Positions 15,942-23,862 of a DNA stretch of 40,206 nucleotides are shown here, in pieces. Both the position numbers and the translations under genes were made by a program. The notes beneath the pieces are model-generated. The model had not been told where the DNA came from. It did not search any database and saw only the letters and a list, made by a program, of their open reading frames with translations. Origin of the DNA: RGIG1681 sp964646345 (GTDB lineage Bacteria > Bacillota > Clostridia > Christensenellales > UBA1242); assembly GCA_964646345.1 (NCBI GenBank), contig CAZYDU010000008.1, positions 1-40,206 of the forward strand, written 5' to 3'. Every line of letters begins with the position of its first letter. The first letter of the stretch is position 1.

Positions 15942-17645
15942 ATGGATTTTAAAAAAATAATTGAACTTTTTGAAGAACAAAACTATGAAGAATTTGAAAA
16001 AGAATTGCATAATTTTGAGCCTGAAATTCTAGCTAAAGAAATTGAAAAAATTGAAAAACCTTTACTTATACCCATAATATCAAAATTTTCTGGCGAAATC
16101 TTTGCAAATATTTTTTGTTATCTCACAAACGAAACTCAAAGATATTTAGTTGATAATATCAATGACTTTGATTTTAAAAAATTCTCTGAGCATTTACTTG
16201 ATACTGAAGATATTGAAAATAAGATTGATAAAGAAATTTTTAACGACATTTTAATTCGTGGCGAAGTTGAAAGTAGACGTGAAAAACTTTTGGAAATTAT
16301 TGATAATATTGAAAATAAAAAGTTTGCAAATTTAAAACCAATTCTATCTGAAATGAAACCTGTCGATATTGCAGAGCTGATTAATGATGTCGATGATGAA
16401 AAAATTGCAGTAATCTTTAGGATTTTACCAAAAAGTCTGGCTAGTGATGTTTTTGTTGAACTAGATAATGACGTACAACAAATTGTTATTAAAGCATTTA
16501 CCGATTCCGAATTATCTAATATTATAAATGATATGTTCCTTGATGATACCGCTGATATTATCGAAGAAATGCCATCAAATGTAGCTCGCCGTATTTTAAA
16601 AGTATCCAAAAAAGAAAATCGTGAAATAATCAATAAACTTTTAGGTTTTCCAAAAGATAGTGCAGGCTCAATCATGACACCAGAATGCATCACGCTTCGT
16701 GAAAATATGACCGTTAATGATGCACTTGCAAAAATTCGCAGACAAGCACTTGACAAAGAAACCATTTATACTTGCTATGTTACCGATGACCAAAAGAAAC
16801 TACTAGGCATTGTTTCAGCAAGAGATATTTTGATTCACTCGCTTGACGAAAAGATATCTGATTTTATGCAAGAAAACTTTATCTTCGCAAGCACATTAAC
16901 CGACAAAGAAGAAGTCGCTAATCTTTTGTCTAAATATGACCTTTTAGCTATACCTATCGTTGACAAAGAAAATCGAATTTTAGGTATCGTTACCATTGAC
17001 GATGCTATTGACGTTATCACAGAAGAAGCAACTGAAGATATTTCAAAAATGGCTGGTGCTACACCAAGCGAAAAACCTTATTTAAAAACAAATGTATTTT
17101 CACTTTGGTTGAACAGAGTTCCCTGGCTAGTGTTTCTGCTTTTAAGTGCAACTTTCACAGGACTTATTATTGCTAAAAATGAAGCAATTTTGTCTAATGG
17201 AATCTACGGAATTATCCTAACATCTTGCATTCCAATGATTATGGGTGCGGGCGGTAACGCAGGCGGACAAGCTAGTGCAACAATCATTCGTGGTATAGCT
17301 CTTGATGAAATAGAATTTAAAGATACATTTAAAGTTATATGGAAGGAAATAAGAGTCGGCATCATTATGGGATTAACTCTTGGCATTACTTGTTTTGCTA
17401 AAATCATGTTGATAGACGGACTTTTAATTGGAACTGAAGGTGTTAATTCAATGTCTGCATTTGTTGTTTCAATATCACTTTGTGTTACTATAATACTATC
17501 AAAACTTGTCGGAGCTTTGCTTCCACTTATTGCAAAAAAATGTAAACTTGACCCAGCTGTTATGGCAAGTCCTTTCATTACAACAATTATTGATATACTT
17601 TCGCTTTTAATTTACTGCGGTTTTGCAATAGCATTAATAGGTTAA
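15942..17645 (+). CDS. mgtE: Magnesium transporter MgtE with duplicated N-terminal domain
   Basis: This 567-residue protein forms a Mg2+ channel in the cytoplasmic membrane, gated by cytosolic Mg2+. Family members are usually about 450 residues. The regular MgtE_N domain covers about 125-240, the CBS pair 245-365 (GSIMTPE at the first CBS edge), and about five membrane helices 385-567 with GGNAGGQAS and the conserved DPAVMASPF-TTIIDILSLLIY. The first 110 residues look like a second, diverged MgtE_N domain. AAGGAG precedes the ATG. Expression should be set by the M-box element. Confidence 0.95.
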   Translation: MDFKKIIELFEEQNYEEFEKELHNFEPEILAKEIEKIEKPLLIPIISKFSGEIFANIFCYLTNETQRYLVDNINDFDFKKFSEHLLDTEDIENKIDKEIFNDILIRGEVESRREKLLEIIDNIENKKFANLKPILSEMKPVDIAELINDVDDEKIAVIFRILPKSLASDVFVELDNDVQQIVIKAFTDSELSNIINDMFLDDTADIIEEMPSNVARRILKVSKKENREIINKLLGFPKDSAGSIMTPECITLRENMTVNDALAKIRRQALDKETIYTCYVTDDQKKLLGIVSARDILIHSLDEKISDFMQENFIFASTLTDKEEVANLLSKYDLLAIPIVDKENRILGIVTIDDAIDVITEEATEDISKMAGATPSEKPYLKTNVFSLWLNRVPWLVFLLLSATFTGLIIAKNEAILSNGIYGIILTSCIPMIMGAGGNAGGQASATIIRGIALDEIEFKDTFKVIWKEIRVGIIMGLTLGITCFAKIMLIDGLLIGTEGVNSMSAFVVSISLCVTIILSKLVGALLPLIAKKCKLDPAVMASPFITTIIDILSLLIYCGFAIALIG

Positions 17646-17646
17646 C

Positions 17647-17686
17647 AAAAAAGAATAATTAACATTATGTTAATTATTCTTTTTTT
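17647..17686 (+). terminator. Rho-independent terminator of mgtE
   Basis: AAAAAAGAATAATTAACAT pairs with its perfect complement across a minimal loop and ends in a long T-run (17680-17686). Confidence 0.88.
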
Positions 17687-17691
17687 ACTTA

Positions 17692-17738
17692 TTAAATTGT
17701 AAATATTGATTTAATTTTTGAAATTATTTACAATTTTA
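17692..17738. repeat. AT-only inverted repeat (element B)
   Basis: AAATTGTAAATA (17694-17705) pairs with TATTTACAATTT (17725-17736) around a 19-nt spacer. The arms resemble element A at 11217-11263. The remainder of the gap to 17877 is AT-rich and holds one AACGCAAATTTAGAT (17819), close to the word at 9322, but no gene. Confidence 0.5.
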
Positions 17739-17877
17739 AATTATAAGTTTTTTATATTCATATTTACATAATATAAAATCTATATTTATCATTCTAAAAA
17801 TTCAAGACTTAAATAAAACGCAAATTTAGATAAAAGATTCATTAAAATCATCAAATATTATGCATTTTAATATAAAA

Positions 17878-18264
17878 TTAGTTTAAATTTGATTTTACAT
17901 CAGAAACCCAAAGACCATGTTTGTTGCAATAAGCATATACTTTCGTTCCTTCAATATAGTCAAATGTAACAACCGCCTTTTCGCCTGGTTTTAAAAATTT
18001 CTTACAAATCTCATTATCAGAAACTAATGCCACCCATTCAATATAGTGGTCATCTTCCATAACATGTGGAACTTCCACTTCAACAATATCAAACTTAACA
18101 TGAGCTACTGGCAAATGCTTTTCAAAACTAGCATTTTCCGAGTTTGCAACAAGGGTTTTCATTTGTTCCCCACAACATTTTATACCACAATCATCACAAG
18201 TACAATCTTTAAGAACTTCAACCATTGCACCACATTTTAAACATTTTTTTATAATTAATTCCAT
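17878..18264 (-). CDS. dfx: Desulfoferrodoxin (superoxide reductase)
   Basis: This 128-residue protein reduces superoxide to peroxide without making oxygen, a defence typical of anaerobes. The N-terminal desulforedoxin-like part has Cys8, Cys11, Cys30 and Cys31 for a rubredoxin-type iron, plus three extra cysteines (21, 23, 26) between them. The catalytic iron ligands are His50 (EKHLP), His67, His73 (HVMEDDHYIEW), Cys113 and His116 (YCNKHGLW). Length and spacing match two-centre desulfoferrodoxins. It lies 34 nt after the unknown gene at 18299, with AAGGAG upstream, and is probably co-transcribed with it. Confidence 0.93.
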   Translation of the reverse strand: MELIIKKCLKCGAMVEVLKDCTCDDCGIKCCGEQMKTLVANSENASFEKHLPVAHVKFDIVEVEVPHVMEDDHYIEWVALVSDNEICKKFLKPGEKAVVTFDYIEGTKVYAYCNKHGLWVSDVKSNLN

Positions 18265-18298
18265 ATTTTCTCCTTTTTATTTGTTTTTTAGTATTTAT

Positions 18299-19072
18299 TT
18301 AGATTTTTTGCGGTTTTTCTTCACTTGAATTACCGCAATATTTTTCAGATAGTTCTAGAACTCTTTCAGCACCTAACTCAACAAGCATAATATCCAAAGC
18401 ATTATAAATATAAAAATCTTCGCCACGCACTTTTTTGTAAAATTCTGTTTCAACTGCTTTAGTAAATTCTTCAAGCGTAATTCTTTCTTTACTTGCTAGC
18501 TCTTTGTTGAGTAATTCGCCTTTTACACTTTTAATTAACCCATTCATTAATAATTCAATGAAATCCCTTGATGCTTGCACATATTTTTTCATAAACTCAT
18601 CATGAGTTCCGTCCTGATATTTTTTATCAAGCCACGCAAAACCACCCGGTATTTCCCTAGCATCTTTTAGATAAACACTTTCAGGAACACAACCACTTAG
18701 AGCGGATTCTATCTCATCTGAAAGGTATCCATTACCTTCCGGAGAAATGTACATAACTTTATTTAAATTAGGTTCATTGGTCGTTTTATTTTTTATCAAT
18801 ACAGCCAGCCAACATCTATCAACAGGAACAATCCTATCAACTATTTCCGTTTTATCCAAAAACTCAATTTTTTCAAGCATCTCAATATTGTATGGTTGTT
18901 TCTTATACATGCTATTTGAATGCATATCTAAAACGTCATCTCTGTTGTAAAACACCAATTTCTTAGCCAACAATTTACAACTATTCTCATCTTCTTGGCA
19001 TTTAAAACGCAAATTATTTAATCTAGTATCATGCATATCTAATTTAAAATGCTCATCACTAATTATCGCCAT
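18299..19072 (-). CDS. Hypothetical protein, 257 residues, upstream of desulfoferrodoxin
   Basis: I do not recognise this protein. It is soluble, mixed alpha/beta in character, with scattered cysteines but no CxxC pair, and a helical C-terminal half (about 160-257). No catalytic motif is evident. The ATG at 19072 was chosen over the adjacent in-frame TTG; AGGAG lies 9 nt upstream. A consensus promoter precedes it and the desulfoferrodoxin gene follows, so a stress-linked role is possible, but that is inference from position only. Confidence 0.8.
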   Translation of the reverse strand: MAIISDEHFKLDMHDTRLNNLRFKCQEDENSCKLLAKKLVFYNRDDVLDMHSNSMYKKQPYNIEMLEKIEFLDKTEIVDRIVPVDRCWLAVLIKNKTTNEPNLNKVMYISPEGNGYLSDEIESALSGCVPESVYLKDAREIPGGFAWLDKKYQDGTHDEFMKKYVQASRDFIELLMNGLIKSVKGELLNKELASKERITLEEFTKAVETEFYKKVRGEDFYIYNALDIMLVELGAERVLELSEKYCGNSSEEKPQKI

Positions 19073-19096
19073 CAAGCCACACTCCTATTGTAATTA

Positions 19097-19125
19097 ATTA
19101 TATATAAATTAATCAAAAAAGTCAA
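19097..19125 (-). promoter_or_regulatory. Promoter of the unknown gene-dfx operon
   Basis: On the minus strand, TTGACT (19120-19125), 17 bp, TATAAT (19097-19102). The surrounding AT-rich sequence includes the short palindrome AATTAATT but no recognised PerR or Fur box. Confidence 0.8.
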
Positions 19126-19165
19126 TGTGATGTTTCTCTAACATAAACAATCTTAATGCTTCTTT

Positions 19166-19561
19166 TTAATAAGGATATTCAATCAAATCAATGGCTTCAT
19201 TTATGTTAACCCATTTTGGTAAATGGAAATCATCAGTAGGTTTTTGCACATTCAATTCATTTACCTTAACAAAGTAAAATATTGCATCTGTTTCCATTGT
19301 TTTACCATTTCTTTTAACCCAAAAACAATCAATATTTACAAAATCTTTGCAATTTTCTACCAAGTATCCACTTTCTTCTATAAACTCCCTTTTTAGGGCA
19401 ATTTCCGGTGTTTCATTAATCTCAATTCCACCTCCAACAAGCGAATAATCTCGCTCTTTTTCACTATAAACAACCAATAATTTATCGTTCTTTAAAGCAA
19501 TCCCATAACAAGTTTTTCTATAGTCACATTTAGACTTTTGCCCAATAATTATTTTTCTCAT
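19166..19561 (-). CDS. Nudix hydrolase
   Basis: This 131-residue protein has a full Nudix box, G-x5-E-x7-RE-F-I-EE-x-G, in the stretch GGGIEINETPEIALKREF to EESG. It hydrolyses nucleoside diphosphates linked to another group; the substrate cannot be inferred. The start at 19561 has AAGGAG 6 nt upstream. The longer open frame runs through the rplQ terminator and is not real. It lies 20 nt below that terminator with no separate promoter seen, so it may be expressed by read-through. Confidence 0.88.
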   Translation of the reverse strand: MRKIIIGQKSKCDYRKTCYGIALKNDKLLVVYSEKERDYSLVGGGIEINETPEIALKREFIEESGYLVENCKDFVNIDCFWVKRNGKTMETDAIFYFVKVNELNVQKPTDDFHLPKWVNINEAIDLIEYPY

Positions 19562-19580
19562 AATTACTCCTTTTTGCAAT

Positions 19581-19609
19581 AAAAAACTACTGAGAAATCT
19601 CAGTAGTTT
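19581..19609 (-). terminator. Terminator at the end of the ribosomal protein operon
   Basis: On the minus strand, AAACTACTGAGA pairs perfectly with TCTCAGTAGTTT and is followed by TTT. It sits just after the rplQ stop codon. Confidence 0.85.
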
Positions 19610-19613
19610 AAAA

Positions 19614-20123
19614 TTATTTAAGTAATTCAGCAATAGCCATTTGTGCATTATCGCCACGGCGAATTGTGGTTTTCAATACTCTTGTATATCCGCCTTTTTG
19701 ACCCTTATCTTTTGCTCTTTCAGCGTATCTTGGAGCATATTCGTCAAAGATTTTTTCAACTAATGGCATTTCAATGCCTTGAGTTCTAGCTTCAAAAGCA
19801 GCAAGTTTTTCGCCTTTTTGTCTCTTTTCTTGTCTATCATAAAGTAAAGAAATGATTTTTCTTCTTGCATTGAGTTTTTTAACTCCGTCTTTTGAAACAG
19901 AAACTTTCTTTTCTTTGCCGTTATTATCAAGAGTTGATTTTTCAACAGTTACAACATCTTCATAAGAATCAACAGCTAAAGTGATAATCTTTTCAACAAG
20001 TGCTGAAGCAGATTTAGCTCTATCAAAAGTTGTTTCGATATGACCATACCATAAAAGGTCTGAAGCAAGATTTGAAACCATAGCAAGTTTTTGGTCAGTA
20101 GGTCTTCCTAATTTTTTAATCAT
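19614..20123 (-). CDS. rplQ: 50S ribosomal protein L17, long form
   Basis: L17 sits near the peptide tunnel exit. This copy has 169 residues, against about 115-130 in E. coli or Bacillus. The usual start (KKLGRPTDQKLAMVSNLASDLL) and the GYTRVLK-RRGDNAQMAIAELL ending are intact; the extra residues lie at about 52-110, a lysine-rich stretch plus a helix. Similar long forms occur in some Clostridia. It is the last gene of the alpha operon, 11 nt after rpoA. Confidence 0.97.
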   Translation of the reverse strand: MIKKLGRPTDQKLAMVSNLASDLLWYGHIETTFDRAKSASALVEKIITLAVDSYEDVVTVEKSTLDNNGKEKKVSVSKDGVKKLNARRKIISLLYDRQEKRQKGEKLAAFEARTQGIEMPLVEKIFDEYAPRYAERAKDKGQKGGYTRVLKTTIRRGDNAQMAIAELLK

Positions 20124-20134
20124 AACCCTTCTCC

Positions 20135-21088
20135 TTAATCTTCATTTGTCTTAAGTCCAAGCCCAAGACTTTCTAATTTGTGAATAACCTCATCAAGTGA
20201 TTTACGTCCAAGATTTTTAACCTTGAGCATATCATCTTCAGACTTTTTAATAAGGTCTTCAACGGTATTAATACCAGCACGTTTTAAGCAGTTGTAAGAA
20301 CGAACAGAAAGGTCCATGTCTTCAACGCTCATAACCAAAAGTTTGTGAACTTTATCTTCTTCACGACTAACCAAAATTGAAGAATTAGCCATAGTTTCAA
20401 CAAGTTCGATGAATAAACAGTTATATTCATTCATAAGTTTTGCTGACAAGCTTACAACTTCTTTTGCAGAAACTGTACCATTGGTAACAACTTCTAAAGT
20501 AAGTTTATCAAAGTCAGTGTTTTGACCAACACGAGTGTTTTCAACGACATAACTAGCACGCTTTACAGGTGTATAGATGCTATCAATAGCAATGTAACCA
20601 ATCGGAAGACTCATATCTTTGTTTTTATCTGCAGGAACGTAACCCCTTCCTTGAGCAACCATAATATCCATATCAAGGTCGCCATCTTCTTCCAAAGTGC
20701 AGATATACATGTTCTTGTTCATAATATGAACTTCGTCATCATCAGCAATATCATTAGCTGTAACAACACAAGGTCCATGTGCTTTGAGTTTTAATGTCTT
20801 TTTAAAATTTTTGTCGTCAGAATCAATTTTTACTGCTAATCCCTTCATATTAAGGACAACTTCAGTAACATCTTCTTTAGCACCTTTAAGTGCCATAAAT
20901 TCATGATCAACACCAGCTATTCTAATATTAGTAACAGCTGAACCAGGAAGACTTGAAAGTAAAATTCTACGGAGTGAGTTACCGATGGTAACACCAAATC
21001 CTTTTTCAAGTGGTTCTAAAACAAACTTTGCATAAGAACCGCCTTTTTCTTCAATACATTCAATTCTTGGTTTTTCGATTTCTAACAT
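20135..21088 (-). CDS. rpoA: DNA-directed RNA polymerase subunit alpha
   Basis: This 317-residue subunit scaffolds RNA polymerase assembly and contacts UP elements and activators. The N-terminal dimerisation domain shows GFGVTIGNSLRRILLSSLPG. The C-terminal domain (about 245-310) has the helix-hairpin-helix LSVRSYNCLKRAGINTVEDL. Length is normal. It lies between rpsD and rplQ as in most Bacillota. Confidence 0.98.
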   Translation of the reverse strand: MLEIEKPRIECIEEKGGSYAKFVLEPLEKGFGVTIGNSLRRILLSSLPGSAVTNIRIAGVDHEFMALKGAKEDVTEVVLNMKGLAVKIDSDDKNFKKTLKLKAHGPCVVTANDIADDDEVHIMNKNMYICTLEEDGDLDMDIMVAQGRGYVPADKNKDMSLPIGYIAIDSIYTPVKRASYVVENTRVGQNTDFDKLTLEVVTNGTVSAKEVVSLSAKLMNEYNCLFIELVETMANSSILVSREEDKVHKLLVMSVEDMDLSVRSYNCLKRAGINTVEDLIKKSEDDMLKVKNLGRKSLDEVIHKLESLGLGLKTNED

Positions 21089-21108
21089 AAAATTCCTCCA
21101 ATTAATTA

Positions 21109-21729
21109 TTATTTAGAGTAAAGCTCGATAATAAGGTGTTCAGCGATTGTAAGATCAATATCTTCACGTGCTGGAAGTGCTGTTACTTTGCCTTCAAGTT
21201 TTGAAGAATCAAATTCAAGCCACTTTGGAACGATAACTCTTGCTTCTTTAACTGATGCAAAAAGTTCACTCTTAGCACTTGTTTCTTTAACAGAAATAAC
21301 ATCACCTACTTTAACTTGGTATGATGGAATGTTTACACATTTGCCATTAACCAAAATGTGTGTATGGTTAACAATTTGTCTTGCTTGAGCACGGCTAGCA
21401 CCAAGTCCAAGTCTGTAACAAACATTGTCAAGTCTTCTTTCAAGTAATGAAAGCATTGTTTCACCAGTTTTACCTTTCATTTTAGCAGCATCTTCATAGT
21501 AACGATGGAATTGTTTTTCAAGCAAACCATAAGCTCTTTTAACTTTTTGTTTTTCACGAAGCTGTGTTAAATATTCTGATGGTTTCTTTCTTGTTGTTGG
21601 GTGAACACCAGGAACGCCTGGTCTTTTATCTAAAGCACACTTTTTTGAAGTACATCTTTCGCCTTTAAGGAATAATTTTGTACCTTCACGTCTGCAAAGT
21701 CTGCAATCTGCATTAATATATTTTGCCAT
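21109..21729 (-). CDS. rpsD: 30S ribosomal protein S4, zinc-binding form
   Basis: S4 nucleates 30S assembly on 16S rRNA and is a known translational regulator of alpha operons. This 206-residue copy keeps the zinc ribbon (CRLC near residue 9, then CTSKKC near 26) and an S4 RNA-binding domain from about residue 95 (RLDNVCYRLGLGASRAQARQ). In Bacillus rpsD is elsewhere; here it is in the operon between rpsK and rpoA. Confidence 0.97.
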   Translation of the reverse strand: MAKYINADCRLCRREGTKLFLKGERCTSKKCALDKRPGVPGVHPTTRKKPSEYLTQLREKQKVKRAYGLLEKQFHRYYEDAAKMKGKTGETMLSLLERRLDNVCYRLGLGASRAQARQIVNHTHILVNGKCVNIPSYQVKVGDVISVKETSAKSELFASVKEARVIVPKWLEFDSSKLEGKVTALPAREDIDLTIAEHLIIELYSK

Positions 21730-21744
21730 TATCTTCTCCTTCGA

Positions 21745-22146
21745 TTATACTCGTCTTGGTTTTGGTGGACGACAACCATTGTGAGGGATTGGAGATACAT
21801 CTCTAATCATTGTAACCTCAAGGTCTGCAGCTGCAAGACTTCTTACAGCAGATTCTCTACCATTACCAGGTCCTTTAACATAAACTTCGACTGATTTAAG
21901 ACCATATTCTTTAGCAATTTTAGCAGCTTTTTCAGCAGCTTGACCAGCTGCGAATGGTGTGCTTTTTTTGCTACCTTTATAACCAAGAGCACCAGCTGAA
22001 CATGCAGCGAGTGCATTACCTGCAGCATCGGTAACTGTTACAATAGTGTTGTTAAAAGAAGATTGAATATAAACTCTACCCTTATCAACATTAGTTGTAA
22101 TTTTACGTTTTTTAGTTGCAGTTTTCTTTCCTTTCTTTTCTGCCAT
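21745..22146 (-). CDS. rpsK: 30S ribosomal protein S11
   Basis: This 133-residue platform protein lines the mRNA exit region of the 30S subunit. Family blocks SSFNNTIVTVTDAAGN and the ending GCRPPKPRRV are intact. An N-terminal lysine-rich stretch of about 18 residues is normal. It follows rpsM by 21 nt. Confidence 0.97.
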   Translation of the reverse strand: MAEKKGKKTATKKRKITTNVDKGRVYIQSSFNNTIVTVTDAAGNALAACSAGALGYKGSKKSTPFAAGQAAEKAAKIAKEYGLKSVEVYVKGPGNGRESAVRSLAAADLEVTMIRDVSPIPHNGCRPPKPRRV

Positions 22147-22167
22147 TTTTCTTCCTTCCTTTAAAAA

Positions 22168-22557
22168 CTATTTCTTTTTACCAGGCATTTGTTTTTTTGC
22201 CTTTGTTGCAATTTTCTTTGGACCTTTTGTTGTTCTAGCATTAGATTTTGTGTTTTGTCCACGAACAGGGAGATGATTTTTATGTCTTAATCCCCTATAG
22301 CATTTGATTTCTTGAAGTGTTTTAATATTCATGCTAACAACTCTACGAAGTTCACCTTCAGTTGTTAAATTCTTATCCATATATTCACGGATTTTACCGA
22401 TTTGTTCTTCTGACAAATCTTTAACTCTAATGTCTGGATTGATTCCAGTTTCTTTTAAAATAATGTTAGATGTATGTCTTCCGATACCATAAATGTATGT
22501 AAGACCGATTTCTACTCTTTTTTCATTTGGTAAATCTACACCAGCAATACGTGCCAT
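22168..22557 (-). CDS. rpsM: 30S ribosomal protein S13
   Basis: S13 is in the 30S head and contacts P-site tRNA and the 50S subunit. The 129-residue frame starts with MARIAGVDLPNEKRVEIGLTY and has the basic C-terminal tail RGLRHKNHLPVRGQNT and following lysines. The start at 22557 has GGAGG 6 nt upstream and the family N-terminus; four extra in-frame codons upstream contain the ribosome site. A 187-nt untranslated gap separates it from rpmJ. Confidence 0.97.
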   Translation of the reverse strand: MARIAGVDLPNEKRVEIGLTYIYGIGRHTSNIILKETGINPDIRVKDLSEEQIGKIREYMDKNLTTEGELRRVVSMNIKTLQEIKCYRGLRHKNHLPVRGQNTKSNARTTKGPKKIATKAKKQMPGKKK

Positions 22558-22744
22558 TTTATCCTCCACAGATATTTTTTATTTTACAAAATTAAATTTA
22601 TTATTTTAAGAAAAGAATTTTTTGTTCTTTGCCGCTCCCTAAAATAATCTAAAACAGTTTTGTATATGAAAGATGATATTTAGACAAGTGGAATGTCTTG
22701 TTTTTTCCAAATGTCATCTTCCATAAACAAAACCAAAGAGAAAA
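22558..22744 (-). promoter_or_regulatory. Structured spacer between rpmJ and rpsM, possible alpha-operon leader element
   Basis: This is the longest untranslated gap inside the ribosomal operon. Read on the minus strand it has an outer stem, GAAGATGA with TCATCTTTC (about 22666-22720), enclosing ACAAG/CTTGT, then an AAAGAA/TTCTTT hairpin nearer rpsM. No T-run follows, so it is not an ordinary terminator. In other bacteria S4 represses its operon by binding ahead of rpsM, which makes a regulatory role reasonable, but no known consensus was recognised. Confidence 0.4.
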
Positions 22745-22861
22745 CTAACCCTGAACTTGTTTATGTTTAGGATTTTTACTACAAATGACTCTAACTTTAC
22801 CGTTTCTCTTAATAACTTTACAACCATCACACATAGGTTTTACACTAGGTCTAACTTTCAT
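22745..22861 (-). CDS. rpmJ: 50S ribosomal protein L36
   Basis: A 38-residue zinc-ribbon ribosomal protein. It starts MKVRPSVKPMCDGCKVI and carries the Cys-x2-Cys...Cys-x4-His set (Cys11, Cys14, Cys27, His33), so this is the zinc-binding form. GAGGAG precedes the ATG. It follows infA by 18 nt, the usual order. The short C-terminal VQG is ordinary. Confidence 0.95.
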   Translation of the reverse strand: MKVRPSVKPMCDGCKVIKRNGKVRVICSKNPKHKQVQG

Positions 22862-22879
22862 TGTTTTTTCTCCTCGAAT

Positions 22880-23098
22880 TTATTTACTACGCCAGATTAT
22901 TCTGCCACGAGTTAAATCATAAGGGCTGATTTCTAATTTTACCGTGTCGCCCTCGTATACACGAATAAAATTTTTCCAGAGTTTGCCAGATAAATATGCT
23001 GTAACAATATGTCCACCAGCGATTTTTACCTTAAATGTTGCACCAGGCATAGCCTCAACAACAACGCCTTCTGTTTCAATAACATCATCTTTACTCAA
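22880..23098 (-). CDS. infA: Translation initiation factor IF-1, TTG start
   Basis: This 72-residue S1-like beta-barrel protein occupies the 30S A site during initiation. The sequence begins MSKDDVIETEGVV and ends LTRGRIIWRSK, as in the family. The start codon is TTG, with GGAGG 9 nt upstream and no in-frame ATG near it, and it overlaps the end of map by 8 bases. TTG plus overlap suggests low, coupled translation. Confidence 0.95.
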   Translation of the reverse strand: MSKDDVIETEGVVVEAMPGATFKVKIAGGHIVTAYLSGKLWKNFIRVYEGDTVKLEISPYDLTRGRIIWRSK

Positions 23099-23861
23099 GA
23101 TTGTTTGCCTCCAAATCTGCAGTTTTTGTGAGTATCTCTACTCCGGTTTTTGTGATTAAAACTGTATTTTCATAATGAGCACTTGGGCTTCCATCAGCAG
23201 TTCTTGCGTCCCAGCCATTAACCACAATATCATATGAACCCATATTTATCATTGGCTCAATAGCAATAGTCATTCCTGCTTCAAGTTTTATTCCCGTTCC
23301 AGCTCTGCCAAACATTGGAACGAATGGATCTTCATGCAAATCTTTACCAATTCCATGACCTCCCATTTGACGGACTGAATTAAACCCATATTTTTCAGCA
23401 TGACGTTCAACTTCATACCCAATATCGCCAAGTCTTGAACCGTCTTTCAAATTATTGATAGCTTTGAAAAAACATTCCTTAGCAACTCGAATAAGTTTAG
23501 TTTTATCGTCATCAATTTTTCCTACAGCAAATGTTCTTGCCGCATCTCCGCAAAATCCATTATATCTTGCACCAAGGTCAATACTAATTATTTGACCTTC
23601 TTGCAAAATCTCATCAGATTTTGGAATACCATGAACTACGACATCATCTATTGACGTGCATATAGAACAAGGAAAACCATTGTAACGCAAAAAAGCAGGT
23701 TTAGCCCCTTTATTAATTATATACATTCTAGCAATTTTGTCAAGTTCTAATGTAGAAATTCCTGGTTTTATATATTTTGAAATCTCATCGAGAGCACCAG
23801 CAGTTATTTTGCCGGCAACTCTCATTAACTCGATTTCCTTTTCAGATTTGATTTTTATCAT
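23091..23861 (-). CDS. map: Methionine aminopeptidase, type I
   Basis: This 256-residue metalloprotease removes the N-terminal methionine from new proteins. The five metal ligands are in recognisable blocks: DLGARYNGFCGDAART (two Asp), GGHGIGKDLHEDP (His), AIEPMINMG (Glu) and the C-terminal HYENTVLIT (Glu). The start at 23861 lies 1 base after the adk stop and has only a weak GAAGG site within adk, so translation is probably coupled. It is placed between adk and infA as usual. Confidence 0.97.
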   Translation of the reverse strand: MIKIKSEKEIELMRVAGKITAGALDEISKYIKPGISTLELDKIARMYIINKGAKPAFLRYNGFPCSICTSIDDVVVHGIPKSDEILQEGQIISIDLGARYNGFCGDAARTFAVGKIDDDKTKLIRVAKECFFKAINNLKDGSRLGDIGYEVERHAEKYGFNSVRQMGGHGIGKDLHEDPFVPMFGRAGTGIKLEAGMTIAIEPMINMGSYDIVVNGWDARTADGSPSAHYENTVLITKTGVEILTKTADLEANNLE

Positions 23862-23862
23862 A

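Noticed and set aside
16136..16765. 209-codon open frame opposite mgtE
   Set aside because: It is serine/isoleucine-rich antisense of a clear mgtE gene, with no start signal or family likeness.
17842..17871. TTAAAAT/ATTTTAA hairpin downstream of dfx as a terminator
   Set aside because: The stem is weak with mismatches and lacks a convincing T-run; not supported.
22676..22720. A 14-codon reading frame (MEDDIWKKQDIPLV) in the rpmJ-rpsM gap
   Set aside because: No Shine-Dalgarno sequence is present, and the same bases form the stem structure; it is more likely RNA structure than a peptide.
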